From assembly GCA_963642885.1 (NCBI GenBank), contig CAVIJI010000026.1, forward strand, positions 1 to 30,117: a DNA stretch of 30,117 nucleotides. The letters run 5' to 3'. The notes below the pieces were generated by a model, which was not told the origin of the DNA, did no database searches, and saw only the letters and a program-made list of their open reading frames with translations. Shown here in pieces: positions 14,063 through 22,051 of the stretch. This DNA is from UMGS1696 sp963642885 (lineage in GTDB: Bacteria > Bacillota > Clostridia > Oscillospirales > CAG-272). The stretch's first letter is position 1. Each line of letters starts with the position of its first letter. The translations under genes were made by a program, and so were the position numbers.

Positions 14063-15763
14063 TCAATCATCAAGCGGCAGCATAAGCAGCCATTCACTGT
14101 CAATGTTTTCGATTATTGCCTTCGGATAGATTTTCCCTAATTCATCCTGTTTTTCATTGCTTTCCAATGAAACGGTAATTCTGAGTTTTCCCTCAATCTC
14201 GGTAAGCCGCACATTCACGGCATCCAAATCCGACAATTTATTTTCGATACAATCCTCGAAAAAATCATATGCTGTTACAGCCGCATTTCCGTCAATCAAA
14301 TTCTCGGCATCAACAAACACCGTACCTCTTACCGAAAGCAATTTCAGTATTCTGAGAGTTTCATTGAAAGCACTTTCTATATCGGAAACTGAAATATTAA
14401 AATTTCGATATTTCATAAGTTCAAGATGTTTTCGTCTTTTTATGTAACAGCAAAGCACCGCAATGTATGCGAGTATACTCTTCGCTTCATTACCGCTCTT
14501 GTCTATGGATTTATATTTTTTAACGAGTATGCTTATTTTATCGGTTTGTTTTTGCGTAACCCGCTTCAACATATCATATAAATAATTTTCTTCCTCTGTT
14601 TCTCTTCGCGATTTTTCACGATTATATTCATAACGAAGAAGCGAATTTCTTTCGGCAAGTTCTTCCCTTGTTTCTTCAAGTGTTTCGTTCAGCCTTATAT
14701 ACTCCGAGACATCCTCCGACCAAATCACATGCCCACCGTGTATGTCGATGTTATGTAAAATCAAGTTATTTTTTAACATCAGCGGTTTTTCCTCGGATCG
14801 TAACAGCTCATCGATATCAAAGCTTCTTGCGTCAAGCGCCGAATAACGTACTCTGTAATTACTGTCCGTAATCTGTGCCGAACATCCTTCCAATGCTCTG
14901 AATAATTCCGCATAGCGAGTATTCGAGGCAATAAGACCGAATTCTATACACACCTCGAAAAAAAACGCATACAGTAAACTCTGAGTGACCGTTAAATCTC
15001 CACAGAGCAATAATAAAAGCTTGGTTTTTCTCCAATAACCTATTGCGTACAGTACGGTAAATACACATGGTGCGATTATCACTGTCATAATGAACTTTCT
15101 GTTTTTTGAAATTCGGTACTTTTTTTGTAATACGGCAAATGTAAGAAAGCTGCAAAAGAAACGCCATACCACTATTATGTATGTTACAAAGGAATAACCG
15201 TATGAAAAATCATTCCATTCATAAAAAGAAGTTCCGTACGGAAAACAGAAAACCTTCTGATGTAAATCGTTTGTCATAACAAGAAAAAATAAAACCGCCG
15301 TAACCGCATGCATAATATATATAACCTTCGGGAATTTGTACGACACTGGCTTATCAAGTGCAACAGCCATACTTACACCTAACATCGGTATATATAAGAG
15401 AGGCAAATAATAAAGATACCATATGTATCTGTTTACAACATACGTATCGATAAAATAATACTTCAGCGTACGGATTATCAACCAGAAAATCATAAGTCCC
15501 GCAATAATCATGAGACGTTTTTGTATATCCGACTGAACAATTCTTTTTTTTAAAGTTATTTCCCATGAAATAAACAGACATATGTAAAGCAAAGAGCGAA
15601 TAATGCCTATCGGACGTAACAAAGACTGCGGCAATATTCCGATTGCCGAAATTATACGAAGAAGAAAAGCGACGAATACGGTAAGACAAACGAACGAAAT
15701 CGATTTAAATTTTTGTGATTTGATGATTTTACACTCCATATTAAGTTCCGACAAACATCGCAT
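14063..15763 (-). CDS. 7TM sensor-like membrane protein, kinase-like but without recognisable ATP-binding boxes
   Basis: The 566-residue protein has about seven or eight hydrophobic segments between residues 20 and 285, as in histidine kinases with an N-terminal 7TM sensor. A PAS-like stretch (about 290-365), a Glu/Arg-rich coiled coil (365-400) and a helical segment (LYDMLKRVTQKQTDKISIL) follow. The C-terminal 130 residues resemble a HATPase shape (FEDCIENKLSDLDAVNVRLTEIEGKLRITVSLE), but the N, G1 and G2 motifs and an H-box are not recognisable. It probably senses a ligand and acts on the partner kinase 7 bases downstream instead of phosphorylating by itself. The start is uncertain: ATGs at 15763 and 15739 both have weak ribosome binding sites. 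A promoter is present at 15818-15846. Confidence 0.75.
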   Translation of the reverse strand: MRCLSELNMECKIIKSQKFKSISFVCLTVFVAFLLRIISAIGILPQSLLRPIGIIRSLLYICLFISWEITLKKRIVQSDIQKRLMIIAGLMIFWLIIRTLKYYFIDTYVVNRYIWYLYYLPLLYIPMLGVSMAVALDKPVSYKFPKVIYIMHAVTAVLFFLVMTNDLHQKVFCFPYGTSFYEWNDFSYGYSFVTYIIVVWRFFCSFLTFAVLQKKYRISKNRKFIMTVIIAPCVFTVLYAIGYWRKTKLLLLLCGDLTVTQSLLYAFFFEVCIEFGLIASNTRYAELFRALEGCSAQITDSNYRVRYSALDARSFDIDELLRSEEKPLMLKNNLILHNIDIHGGHVIWSEDVSEYIRLNETLEETREELAERNSLLRYEYNREKSRRETEEENYLYDMLKRVTQKQTDKISILVKKYKSIDKSGNEAKSILAYIAVLCCYIKRRKHLELMKYRNFNISVSDIESAFNETLRILKLLSVRGTVFVDAENLIDGNAAVTAYDFFEDCIENKLSDLDAVNVRLTEIEGKLRITVSLESNEKQDELGKIYPKAIIENIDSEWLLMLPLDD

Positions 15764-15817
15764 ACGACATCCGTCTAAACTGATGTTATCCGCTTAATGC
15801 ATAATAAATCTACATTC

Positions 15818-15846
15818 ATTATATCAAAAAGCATATGATTTTACAA
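15818..15846 (-). promoter_or_regulatory. Promoter of the 7TM/kinase/regulator operon
   Basis: On the minus strand, TTGTAA (15841-15846) and TATAAT (15818-15823) are 17 bases apart. The start codon at 15763 lies about 55 bases downstream of the -10 box. The -35 box matches four of six consensus bases. Confidence 0.6.
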
Positions 15847-15857
15847 TATATCCACAG

Positions 15858-15903
15858 AAAAACTTAGGGCAATACCGTACATGCTGAACGGCATTGCCCT
15901 AAG
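15858..15903 (-). terminator. Terminator after the antiporter-MgtC operon
   Basis: CTTAGGGCAAT (15863-15873) pairs perfectly with ATTGCCCTAAG (15893-15903). The stem continues past one mismatch with CCGT/ACGG. On the minus strand it is followed by GTTTTTC. It starts 12 bases after the stop of the MgtC-like gene. Confidence 0.85.
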
Positions 15904-15915
15904 CTTTCATCAATC

Positions 15916-16644
15916 TCAGTTCATTTCTTCTATGTGATATACATATTCTAATGAGGCCATTGCCTCGATTATTTCACTGTGCGTTTTATATTTTTTCAGT
16001 TCATCGGATTGGATGGTCAATGAAATCGAATAAACACTCAAACCGGAGTTGAGGTATGCGGGATTTGATTCTATATCATCGATTACCAGTCCCAATCTGC
16101 GGATAGTAGTTACAAAGTCCTGAAGATTTGCTTTATTTTTCAGCTCGAGATGGATTTCGAAATGGTTTGATCTGTTTTTGAGCAGAGTTTCAAGCTGCGG
16201 AAAAAGTGCGAGGGAGCATAGCAATGCTATAAAAGCAATCAACGTAAGAGTATACAGTCCTGCTCCGACTGCCAGTCCTATGATTCCGCATGCCCATAAT
16301 CCCGCCGATGTGGTCAATCCTTTGATTTGATTTCGTGAGCTGAATAAAATTGAATTTCCGCTGATCATTGCTATTCCTATGACAGCCGCGGGAGAAAGAA
16401 GCGAAATTGTCATGGGAGAATTCTCACAAAGAAAGATATCCGTAAGCATAGCGGAAGTTGAAGCAAGTGATACCAGTATAAATGTTCTTAAACCGGCCGA
16501 GTGGCGCTTGCTCGAACGCTCACAGCCGATTACAGATGCCAACACAACCGACATAATAATTCTCAATATTACGGAATATACATTAATTTCCGAAGACCAG
16601 ACACCAAGTAAACTGCTTATCGGATCGTTCACAGTATTAAACAT
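15916..16644 (-). CDS. MgtC/SapB-family membrane protein
   Basis: The 242-residue protein has the MgtC-type N-terminal membrane domain: IMSVVLASVIGCERSSKRHSAGLRTFILVSLAS (about 30-62) carries the family's G-x-E-R and AGLRT signature, and further hydrophobic segments run to about residue 150. Residues 160-242 form a soluble beta-alpha domain (FEIHLELKNKANLQDFVTTIRRLGL) like the ACT-like tail of longer family members. MgtC proteins in other bacteria modulate the membrane ATP synthase and magnesium or acid-stress physiology; that role is not demonstrated here. The gene follows the antiporter gene by 36 bases with AGAGGT before the ATG and is last before a terminator, so the two are co-transcribed. 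Confidence 0.88.
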   Translation of the reverse strand: MFNTVNDPISSLLGVWSSEINVYSVILRIIMSVVLASVIGCERSSKRHSAGLRTFILVSLASTSAMLTDIFLCENSPMTISLLSPAAVIGIAMISGNSILFSSRNQIKGLTTSAGLWACGIIGLAVGAGLYTLTLIAFIALLCSLALFPQLETLLKNRSNHFEIHLELKNKANLQDFVTTIRRLGLVIDDIESNPAYLNSGLSVYSISLTIQSDELKKYKTHSEIIEAMASLEYVYHIEEMN

Positions 16645-16680
16645 ATCAAAACCTCTGCATTCATAAAATATATAGATGAT

Positions 16681-18129
16681 TTACCATCTGTTGTGCAGCC
16701 TGTGCTGCATATGTAATTGTGTTGCGTACATCTCTTCGGCTCCGTCCAAAAAAGCCTGTTCTTCCTCTGACATTTCGCTATTGTGTATCGGAATTTCTTT
16801 CTGTATTTCGTTGATGCGGGCAATCAATCGTTCCGCTTCGGACATGGGCTGTACCTGTATTTCATTTTCGGCGTTTGCCAAAGGTTCATCAAGCGGATTG
16901 CCGTATGAGTGCGATAAATACAAGGATAATTTTGCACAAGCGGGACCGATAAGCTCATACAGAACGCTGGAAGCTAAAATTATTGTCAAAAGAGCCTCGC
17001 CCATTTCACCGCCTATTGTACGAGCGCCTAATTCCGCCAATCCTATTGCTACCCCCGCCTGAGGTATAAGTGCAAGTCCGAGGTAGTTTCTGATACGCAT
17101 TTCCGCGTGTACCACTGCACTTCCGATAAATGCGCCTCCGTATTTTCCGATAATTCGAGTAATAAAATAAATTATTCCGATCACGAGCAGCGGCACACTG
17201 CCTATCGACTCCGATGAATTTACCAATACGTCAAGTCTGAAATTCAATCCCGATCTCACGAAAAATAATAGAAGTATCGGAGGTGAAAAATAGTTGAGCT
17301 GCTTGAACAGCTTATCGTCATCGGTTATATTGATATACACCGTTCCCATCGACATACAGCCGAGAAGCGGTGAAACATCAAGCAATGCGCATATACCGCA
17401 AAACGCAAATAATAACGATATCGATATAATCAAGCGGTTGTCTGTAGAACGCTTTTTGGGCATCAACAGCTTGAGCAGAACCCCGAATACGCCTCCGAGA
17501 ATCAATATACCTATGTTTATCAGAATCGGTTTAATTACATCGACCGCGTTGAAGTGACCTGATTGTCCCGCAACCGCAATGGAAATCGCAACACTGTATG
17601 CGACAAGTCCTACTACGTCGTCAAGTGCGACTACTTGTAAAAGTGTTTCGACAAAGCTTCCCTTGGCTCCGAGCTGTCTGATTGTCATAACCGTCGAAGC
17701 TGGAGCCGTGGCTGCGGCAAGAGCGGAAATAACAACCGAAAACGCGAGATTAATCCCGAGTATGACATATGTCACTATGAAAACAACCAGTGTGGCAAAT
17801 AAAGATTCCCAAACGGTTATGACAACCACTTTTAATCCGTTTTTCTTGAGAACCGATAAACGGAAAAATTCACCTGTGGAAAACGCTATGAACGCAAGTG
17901 CGATATCTGCCAAAAAAGACATTCCATCGATTATGGATGTGGGAATCAACTTGAGGCAGTATTGTCCCAGCAGAATTCCCGTCAAAATATACGCGGTAAC
18001 ATTCGGCAAACGCAATTTTTTCGTTATGCGCGTCACCGCAAATCCGCAAAACAGCATCAGTGCAATCGATATGATTATAATCGCCACATTCGATGCAGAC
18101 TGCATTTTTTCATAAAATCCCGCAAGCAT
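16681..18129 (-). CDS. CPA-type cation:proton antiporter
   Basis: The 482-residue protein is a monovalent cation/proton antiporter with about 12 hydrophobic segments up to residue 425. Motifs of the family are visible: LPNVTAYILTGILLG (41-55), the unwound helix ATAPAS (140-145) and the ion-binding pair Asp170-Asp171 in VVALDDVVGLV, the electrogenic Asp-Asp type. The C-terminal 60 residues are hydrophilic and acidic and could be regulatory; no KTN/RCK nucleotide-binding domain is attached. It is the first gene of a two-gene operon with an MgtC-like protein, suggesting joint control of ion balance or pH. Na+ versus K+ preference cannot be told. Confidence 0.88.
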   Translation of the reverse strand: MLAGFYEKMQSASNVAIIIISIALMLFCGFAVTRITKKLRLPNVTAYILTGILLGQYCLKLIPTSIIDGMSFLADIALAFIAFSTGEFFRLSVLKKNGLKVVVITVWESLFATLVVFIVTYVILGINLAFSVVISALAAATAPASTVMTIRQLGAKGSFVETLLQVVALDDVVGLVAYSVAISIAVAGQSGHFNAVDVIKPILINIGILILGGVFGVLLKLLMPKKRSTDNRLIISISLLFAFCGICALLDVSPLLGCMSMGTVYINITDDDKLFKQLNYFSPPILLLFFVRSGLNFRLDVLVNSSESIGSVPLLVIGIIYFITRIIGKYGGAFIGSAVVHAEMRIRNYLGLALIPQAGVAIGLAELGARTIGGEMGEALLTIILASSVLYELIGPACAKLSLYLSHSYGNPLDEPLANAENEIQVQPMSEAERLIARINEIQKEIPIHNSEMSEEEQAFLDGAEEMYATQLHMQHRLHNRW

Positions 18130-18190
18130 ATACTACCTTCTCACTCGATTATTACGGTTACATATGAATTACATTGCAAACCGATAGATT

Positions 18191-18223
18191 ATTTATTGTA
18201 ATAAATCGTCTAACCGTATTCAA
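18191..18223 (-). promoter_or_regulatory. Promoter of the antiporter-MgtC operon with AT-rich inverted repeat
   Basis: On the minus strand, TTGAAT (18218-18223) and TACAAT (18195-18200) are 17 bases apart, and the start codon is about 65 bases downstream. A perfect inverted repeat, ATTTATT-GT-AATAAAT (18191-18206), overlaps the -10 box and could be an operator. Confidence 0.5.
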
Positions 18224-18286
18224 GCTTTTTTTGTATGTTTAATTTTAACAGTTTTTGAACGTGAATTAAAAAAGCATACGACAAAA

Positions 18287-18328
18287 TGGAAAAGATGCAC
18301 CTGAAAGTCATTGACCTTCGGATGCATC
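18287..18328 (-). terminator. Strong terminator after metA
   Basis: Bases 18294-18309 and 18313-18328 form a 16-bp stem in which the only deviations are three G-U pairs, closed by a 3-base loop. On the minus strand, TTTTCC follows. It starts 8 bases after the metA stop codon. Confidence 0.88.
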
Positions 18329-18335
18329 ACCTTAC

Positions 18336-19283
18336 TTATTCCGGTGTATCCGTACGTGCATTCGGATTTGATACATTCGATATGTTGTACGGCGTTGTTT
18401 GATATACAAAATAGTTTAACCAGTTTGAGAACAGCAGATTAGCCGCAGAGCGCCATGTAACCATCGGAGCTTGGGTATCGTCATCATCGGGATAGTAATT
18501 GACAGGTACTTCAATCGGCAGTCCCGCATTTTTGTCACGCCTGTACTCCGAATCAAGAGTCAACGGATCATACTCCGCATGACCGGTTACGAATATCTGT
18601 CTTCCGTGGTCCGCTATCATCGCATAAACTCCGGCAACCGGAGATGATGCGAGAATTTTCAAATGAGGACATGCCTCTATATCTTCCCTGCGGTTATACG
18701 TATGTCTCGAATGCGGTATCATAAAAGTATCGTCAAAACCGCGAAAGAGGATAGATTTTTTATACTCAACTGTATGCGGAAATACACCGAACAATTTCTG
18801 CCGCAGCGGATATTTATCAATACCGTAATGGTAATATAACCCAGCCTGAGCTCCCCAGCATATGTGGAATGTGCTTGTTACATGCGTTTTTGACCACTCC
18901 ATAATTTCACACAGCTCATCCCAGTATTCGACATCCTCAAATGCCAGCTTTTCCACCGGTGCACCCGTGATGACCATTCCGTCAAAGCTTCTGCTCTTAA
19001 TTTCATCGAATGTCTTGTAAAATGCAAGCATGTGCTCTTCGGACGTATTACGTGATTTATGAGTATCGGTTTTGACAAGTTCCATCTGAACCTGTATCGG
19101 AGTGTTTCCGAGTAAGCGTGCCAGCTGAGTTTCCGTAGTGATTTTTGTCGGCATAAGGTTAAGTATCACTATTTCAAGAGGACGTATATCCTGTGAAACC
19201 GCACGTTCTTCGGTAATAACGAATATGTTCTCGTCTCTGAGTGTTTTTGTCGCCGGAAGACCATTCGGAATTTTTATAGGCAT
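18336..19283 (-). CDS. metA: Homoserine O-acetyltransferase (MetA family)
   Basis: The 315-residue enzyme acylates homoserine, the first committed step of methionine synthesis. The MetA fold signature is complete: catalytic Cys142 in FHICWGAQAG, His235 and Glu237 in VTGHAEYD, and IPHSRHT (189-195). Residue 111, in TGAPVE, is Glu. In this family Glu111 goes with acetyl-CoA use and Gly111 with succinyl-CoA use, so O-acetylhomoserine is the predicted product. That fits the O-acetylhomoserine sulfhydrylase encoded 42 bases upstream in the same direction. Length is normal for the family. CGGAG precedes the ATG, and a strong terminator follows the stop. Confidence 0.95.
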   Translation of the reverse strand: MPIKIPNGLPATKTLRDENIFVITEERAVSQDIRPLEIVILNLMPTKITTETQLARLLGNTPIQVQMELVKTDTHKSRNTSEEHMLAFYKTFDEIKSRSFDGMVITGAPVEKLAFEDVEYWDELCEIMEWSKTHVTSTFHICWGAQAGLYYHYGIDKYPLRQKLFGVFPHTVEYKKSILFRGFDDTFMIPHSRHTYNRREDIEACPHLKILASSPVAGVYAMIADHGRQIFVTGHAEYDPLTLDSEYRRDKNAGLPIEVPVNYYPDDDDTQAPMVTWRSAANLLFSNWLNYFVYQTTPYNISNVSNPNARTDTPE

Positions 19284-19325
19284 ATCGTATAGCTCCGTTT
19301 ATATGAATTTTCTGTCGATTAAAGT

Positions 19326-20591
19326 TTACGCTTCAAGTGCCTGCTTAATATCTGCGATAATATCGTCTATTTGTTCGATTCCGACACTGAGTCTGACCAT
19401 TTCGGGCAGAATGCCGCATGCCGTGAGCTGTTCGTCGGTGAGCTGACGGTGAGTTGTACTTGCGGGATGCAGTACGCTCGTACGCACATCCGCGACATGA
19501 ACAACAATTCCCGCAAGCTTCAGTGAATCCATGAATTTCATTGCAGCATCACGTCCGCCTTTAACACCGAAGGAAATCACACCCGATGCTCCGTGAGGTA
19601 AATATTTTTCGGCAAGCTCATGCTCCTTGTCCCCCTCGAGTCCGGGATAATTTACCCATGCAACCGCCGGGTGCTCCGAAAGCATCTCAGCCACCGCGAG
19701 TGCATTTTCGGAATGACGCTCCATACGCAGCGCAAGTGTTTCCGTACCGAGATTCATAAGAAATACATTCATCGGAGCCGGAGTTGTACCGAGATCGCGC
19801 ATTAATTGAACACGTGCTTTGGTGATGTAAGCGGCTTTGCCGAAATTTTCGGTATATACGACACCGTGATATGATTCATCGGGTTCCGTTAATTCTGGAT
19901 ATTTTCCGCTTGCTGTCCAATCGAATTTTCCGCTGTCTACAATTACTCCGCCTACGGCAACAGCATGTCCGTCGAGATATTTTGTGCTCGAGTGTACTAC
20001 TATATCGGCACCGTACTCAAACGGACGGCAAAGTACGGGTGTCGCGAAAGTATTGTCTACTATGAGAGGAATTCCCGCCGAATGAGCGATAGCGGCAAAA
20101 CGTTCGATATCCAATACTTTTAATGCGGGGTTTGCTATAGTCTCACCGAAAACCGCACGTGTTCTATCGTCTATCATTGCGTTAATCTCATCATCTGTCA
20201 TGTCAGATGACGCAAATCTAACCTCAATGCCCAGTCTTTTCAGTGTAACGGCAAATAAATTAACCGTTCCGCCGTAAATCTCGGAAAGACTTATGAAATT
20301 ATCTCCCGCGGAAGCTATATTGAGCAGAGCAATGAGATTCGCAGCCTGACCGGAAGATGTAATCATTGCACCCACACCACACTCCATTGAGGCAAGCTTC
20401 TTCTCGACAGCATCGAATGTAGGATTTGAAATACGTGTGTACATATGTCCGTCGGTTTTCAAATCGAAAAGGCCGCCGAGGGTCTCGGACGAATCGTATT
20501 TATATGTTGTGCTTTGATAAATAGGAAGAACTCGCGGTTGACCGTTTTCGGGCTTGTATCCTTCTTGAATACACTTGGTATTGATATGCAT
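19326..20591 (-). CDS. metY: O-acetylhomoserine sulfhydrylase (MetY-type)
   Basis: The 421-residue protein is a Cys/Met-metabolism PLP enzyme that should convert O-acetylhomoserine and sulfide to homocysteine. The PLP lysine is Lys204 in HSSTKYLDGHA. Other family blocks are TSSGQAANLIAL (78-89), SLSEIYGGTVNLF (101-113), IVDNTFATP (177-185) and VRLSVGIEQIDDII near the C-terminus. The insert around 225-245 (FDWTASGKYPELTEPDESYHG) is characteristic of the O-acetylhomoserine sulfhydrylase subgroup, as opposed to cystathionine synthases. GGAGG precedes the ATG and an extended -10 promoter lies upstream. It forms an operon with metA. Confidence 0.93.
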   Translation of the reverse strand: MHINTKCIQEGYKPENGQPRVLPIYQSTTYKYDSSETLGGLFDLKTDGHMYTRISNPTFDAVEKKLASMECGVGAMITSSGQAANLIALLNIASAGDNFISLSEIYGGTVNLFAVTLKRLGIEVRFASSDMTDDEINAMIDDRTRAVFGETIANPALKVLDIERFAAIAHSAGIPLIVDNTFATPVLCRPFEYGADIVVHSSTKYLDGHAVAVGGVIVDSGKFDWTASGKYPELTEPDESYHGVVYTENFGKAAYITKARVQLMRDLGTTPAPMNVFLMNLGTETLALRMERHSENALAVAEMLSEHPAVAWVNYPGLEGDKEHELAEKYLPHGASGVISFGVKGGRDAAMKFMDSLKLAGIVVHVADVRTSVLHPASTTHRQLTDEQLTACGILPEMVRLSVGIEQIDDIIADIKQALEA

Positions 20592-20611
20592 AGTAACCTC
20601 CGTTTAATTTA

Positions 20612-20660
20612 CGGCATAATTCTGAAATGCCGATTCAATGTGCTGTGTTTAATTATACCA
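20612..20660 (-). promoter_or_regulatory. Extended -10 promoter and leader hairpin of metY-metA
   Basis: On the minus strand, TGG-TATAAT (20660-20652) is an extended -10 promoter without a convincing -35 box. The roughly 55-base leader holds a small hairpin, CGGCAT/ATGCCG (20632-20627 with 20617-20612, 9-base loop), just upstream of the GGAGG site. The leader is too short for a SAM or T-box element. Confidence 0.55.
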
Positions 20661-20891
20661 TAAAAAGTATAAAAAATAAAGCAATATAATATTTTTACAA
20701 CAGTAAATATTCAATATAAATTTCGCAATAACGCTATCAAAAACATATTAATACGTTAAATATACTTATTAAGTGGAATATTATGCGTTTTTCGCTTATG
20801 TGTATATGTATACATATGTGTATTTTTATACTCAATATCATCGTCATTGAGACAATGGCGTTGTTTTGTAATTTATCTCATTCGTACATTA
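20661..20891. other. AT-rich intergenic region with two palindromes
   Basis: The stretch between metY and the WYL regulator is very AT-rich and has no credible ORF. It contains a perfect 14-base palindrome, ATATGTATACATAT (20804-20817), and a short hairpin CGTCATTG-AGA-CAATGGCG (20842-20860, with one G-U). Both could be protein-binding sites serving the divergent promoters. Nothing else is recognised in it. Confidence 0.45.
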
Positions 20892-20928
20892 ACTTTATCT
20901 TTACTCCACCGCGATAAAGTGATATAAT
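20892..20928 (+). promoter_or_regulatory. Promoter of the WYL regulator with flanking inverted repeat
   Basis: TTTACT (20900-20905) and TATAAT (20923-20928) are 17 bases apart. The perfect 8-base repeat ACTTTATC (20892-20899) and GATAAAGT (20913-20920) brackets the -35 box and spacer. That position suits autoregulation by the gene product. Confidence 0.6.
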
Positions 20929-20967
20929 TATACTGTATTATTGTACCTGTGAATGTGAGGTATTACC

Positions 20968-21945
20968 ATGGATATTGATGCAAAGCTCAGACCGCTTTAT
21001 CTAACGCAAATACTTAAAGAACGTACAGATGAGGATCATTTTTTAACCACTCCTCAGCTTTGCGATATTCTGAAAAACGAGTACGGAATTGAAACACACC
21101 GTACGACGATAAAGAGCGATATCGAAATGCTGCAACAAGCCGGTATCGGTATACAATCTGTGCGTTCCACACAGAATAAATTTAACTTCATCGACCGTGA
21201 ATTCGATATCGCCGAGCTTAAACTTCTGATTGATGCGGTTGAGTCATCCAAATTCATCACAAAAAACAAAAGCGAACAGCTTGCGGCTAAATTGGCAACT
21301 CTCGCCAGCTCTTTCAAGGGAAATGAGCTCAAACGCAACCTTACGGTAGACGGCAGAATCAAGCCGGAAAACGAACACATTTATTATATTATCGATGCTA
21401 TAAACGAAGCTATAAACAAACACAGGAAAATATGTTTTCAGAAAATCGAATATAACATAAAAAAGGAAATTGTACTGCACAATAACGGAGAAAAATACAC
21501 CTTCAGTCCGTATTCGCTCATTTGGGACGGGGATTTCTACTATGTAGTCGGTTATTCCGACAAGTACGATAGTATCGGCAGTCACAGAGTAGACCGTATT
21601 GCAAAGCAACCGGAAATTCTGAATGATGATTCAGTTCCGCAGCCGTCTGATTTCGACATCAACAAGTACATCAAAACAACATTCCGCATGTACAACGCAC
21701 CACGTGTCGAAGTAGAGCTTCTGTGCGACAACAAAATTATGGATACGATAATAGATCACTTCGGCATCGATGTTCATACAAGTGAATACGATTCTCAAAA
21801 CTTCATTGTAACCGAAGAGATTGCTATCGGCAAGGTATTCTTCAACTGGATTTTCGGCTTCGAAGGACTTGTTAAAATCATAGGTCCGGAAGACGTAAAA
21901 GAACAATACAAAAATATGGTACTCAAAGCGGCTGAAATGCTATAA
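20968..21945 (+). CDS. WYL-domain transcriptional regulator
   Basis: The 325-residue protein is a DeoR/YafY-like regulator. A winged helix-turn-helix (about 10-65: TTPQLCDILKNEYGIETHRTTIKSDIEMLQ) is followed by a helical linker (78-130), the WYL domain (about 140-225: SPYSLIWDGDFYYVVGYSDKY...HRVDRI) and a C-terminal WCX-type region (235-325). WYL domains bind nucleic-acid or nucleotide-like ligands and switch DNA binding. The ATG has GAGGT upstream, and its promoter carries an inverted repeat. The FAD oxidoreductase gene starts 106 bases after its stop in the same direction and may be co-regulated or co-transcribed. Confidence 0.9.
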   Translation: MDIDAKLRPLYLTQILKERTDEDHFLTTPQLCDILKNEYGIETHRTTIKSDIEMLQQAGIGIQSVRSTQNKFNFIDREFDIAELKLLIDAVESSKFITKNKSEQLAAKLATLASSFKGNELKRNLTVDGRIKPENEHIYYIIDAINEAINKHRKICFQKIEYNIKKEIVLHNNGEKYTFSPYSLIWDGDFYYVVGYSDKYDSIGSHRVDRIAKQPEILNDDSVPQPSDFDINKYIKTTFRMYNAPRVEVELLCDNKIMDTIIDHFGIDVHTSEYDSQNFIVTEEIAIGKVFFNWIFGFEGLVKIIGPEDVKEQYKNMVLKAAEML

Positions 21946-22051
21946 CCGAGCTTTTGATTTTCACGTATTAATCCGCTTCACGAAGCAAAAAAGCCGATAT
22001 AAAGAAAACTCAATAAAAATCAATCTTTCAAACAGGAAAACGGAGACTATT

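Noticed and set aside
14063..15763. Fully active histidine kinase
   Set aside because: No H-box and no N or G boxes could be recognised in the C-terminal part, so it is called sensor-like only.
20592..20660. SAM riboswitch or T-box upstream of metY
   Set aside because: Only about 55 bases lie between the -10 box and the start codon, with one 6-bp hairpin. No SAM-I kink-turn or T-box (UGGN-type) sequence is seen.
21953..21995. Terminator between the WYL gene and the oxidoreductase gene
   Set aside because: GCTTC/GAAGC would enclose only two bases and is followed by A's, so it cannot act as an intrinsic terminator on the plus strand.
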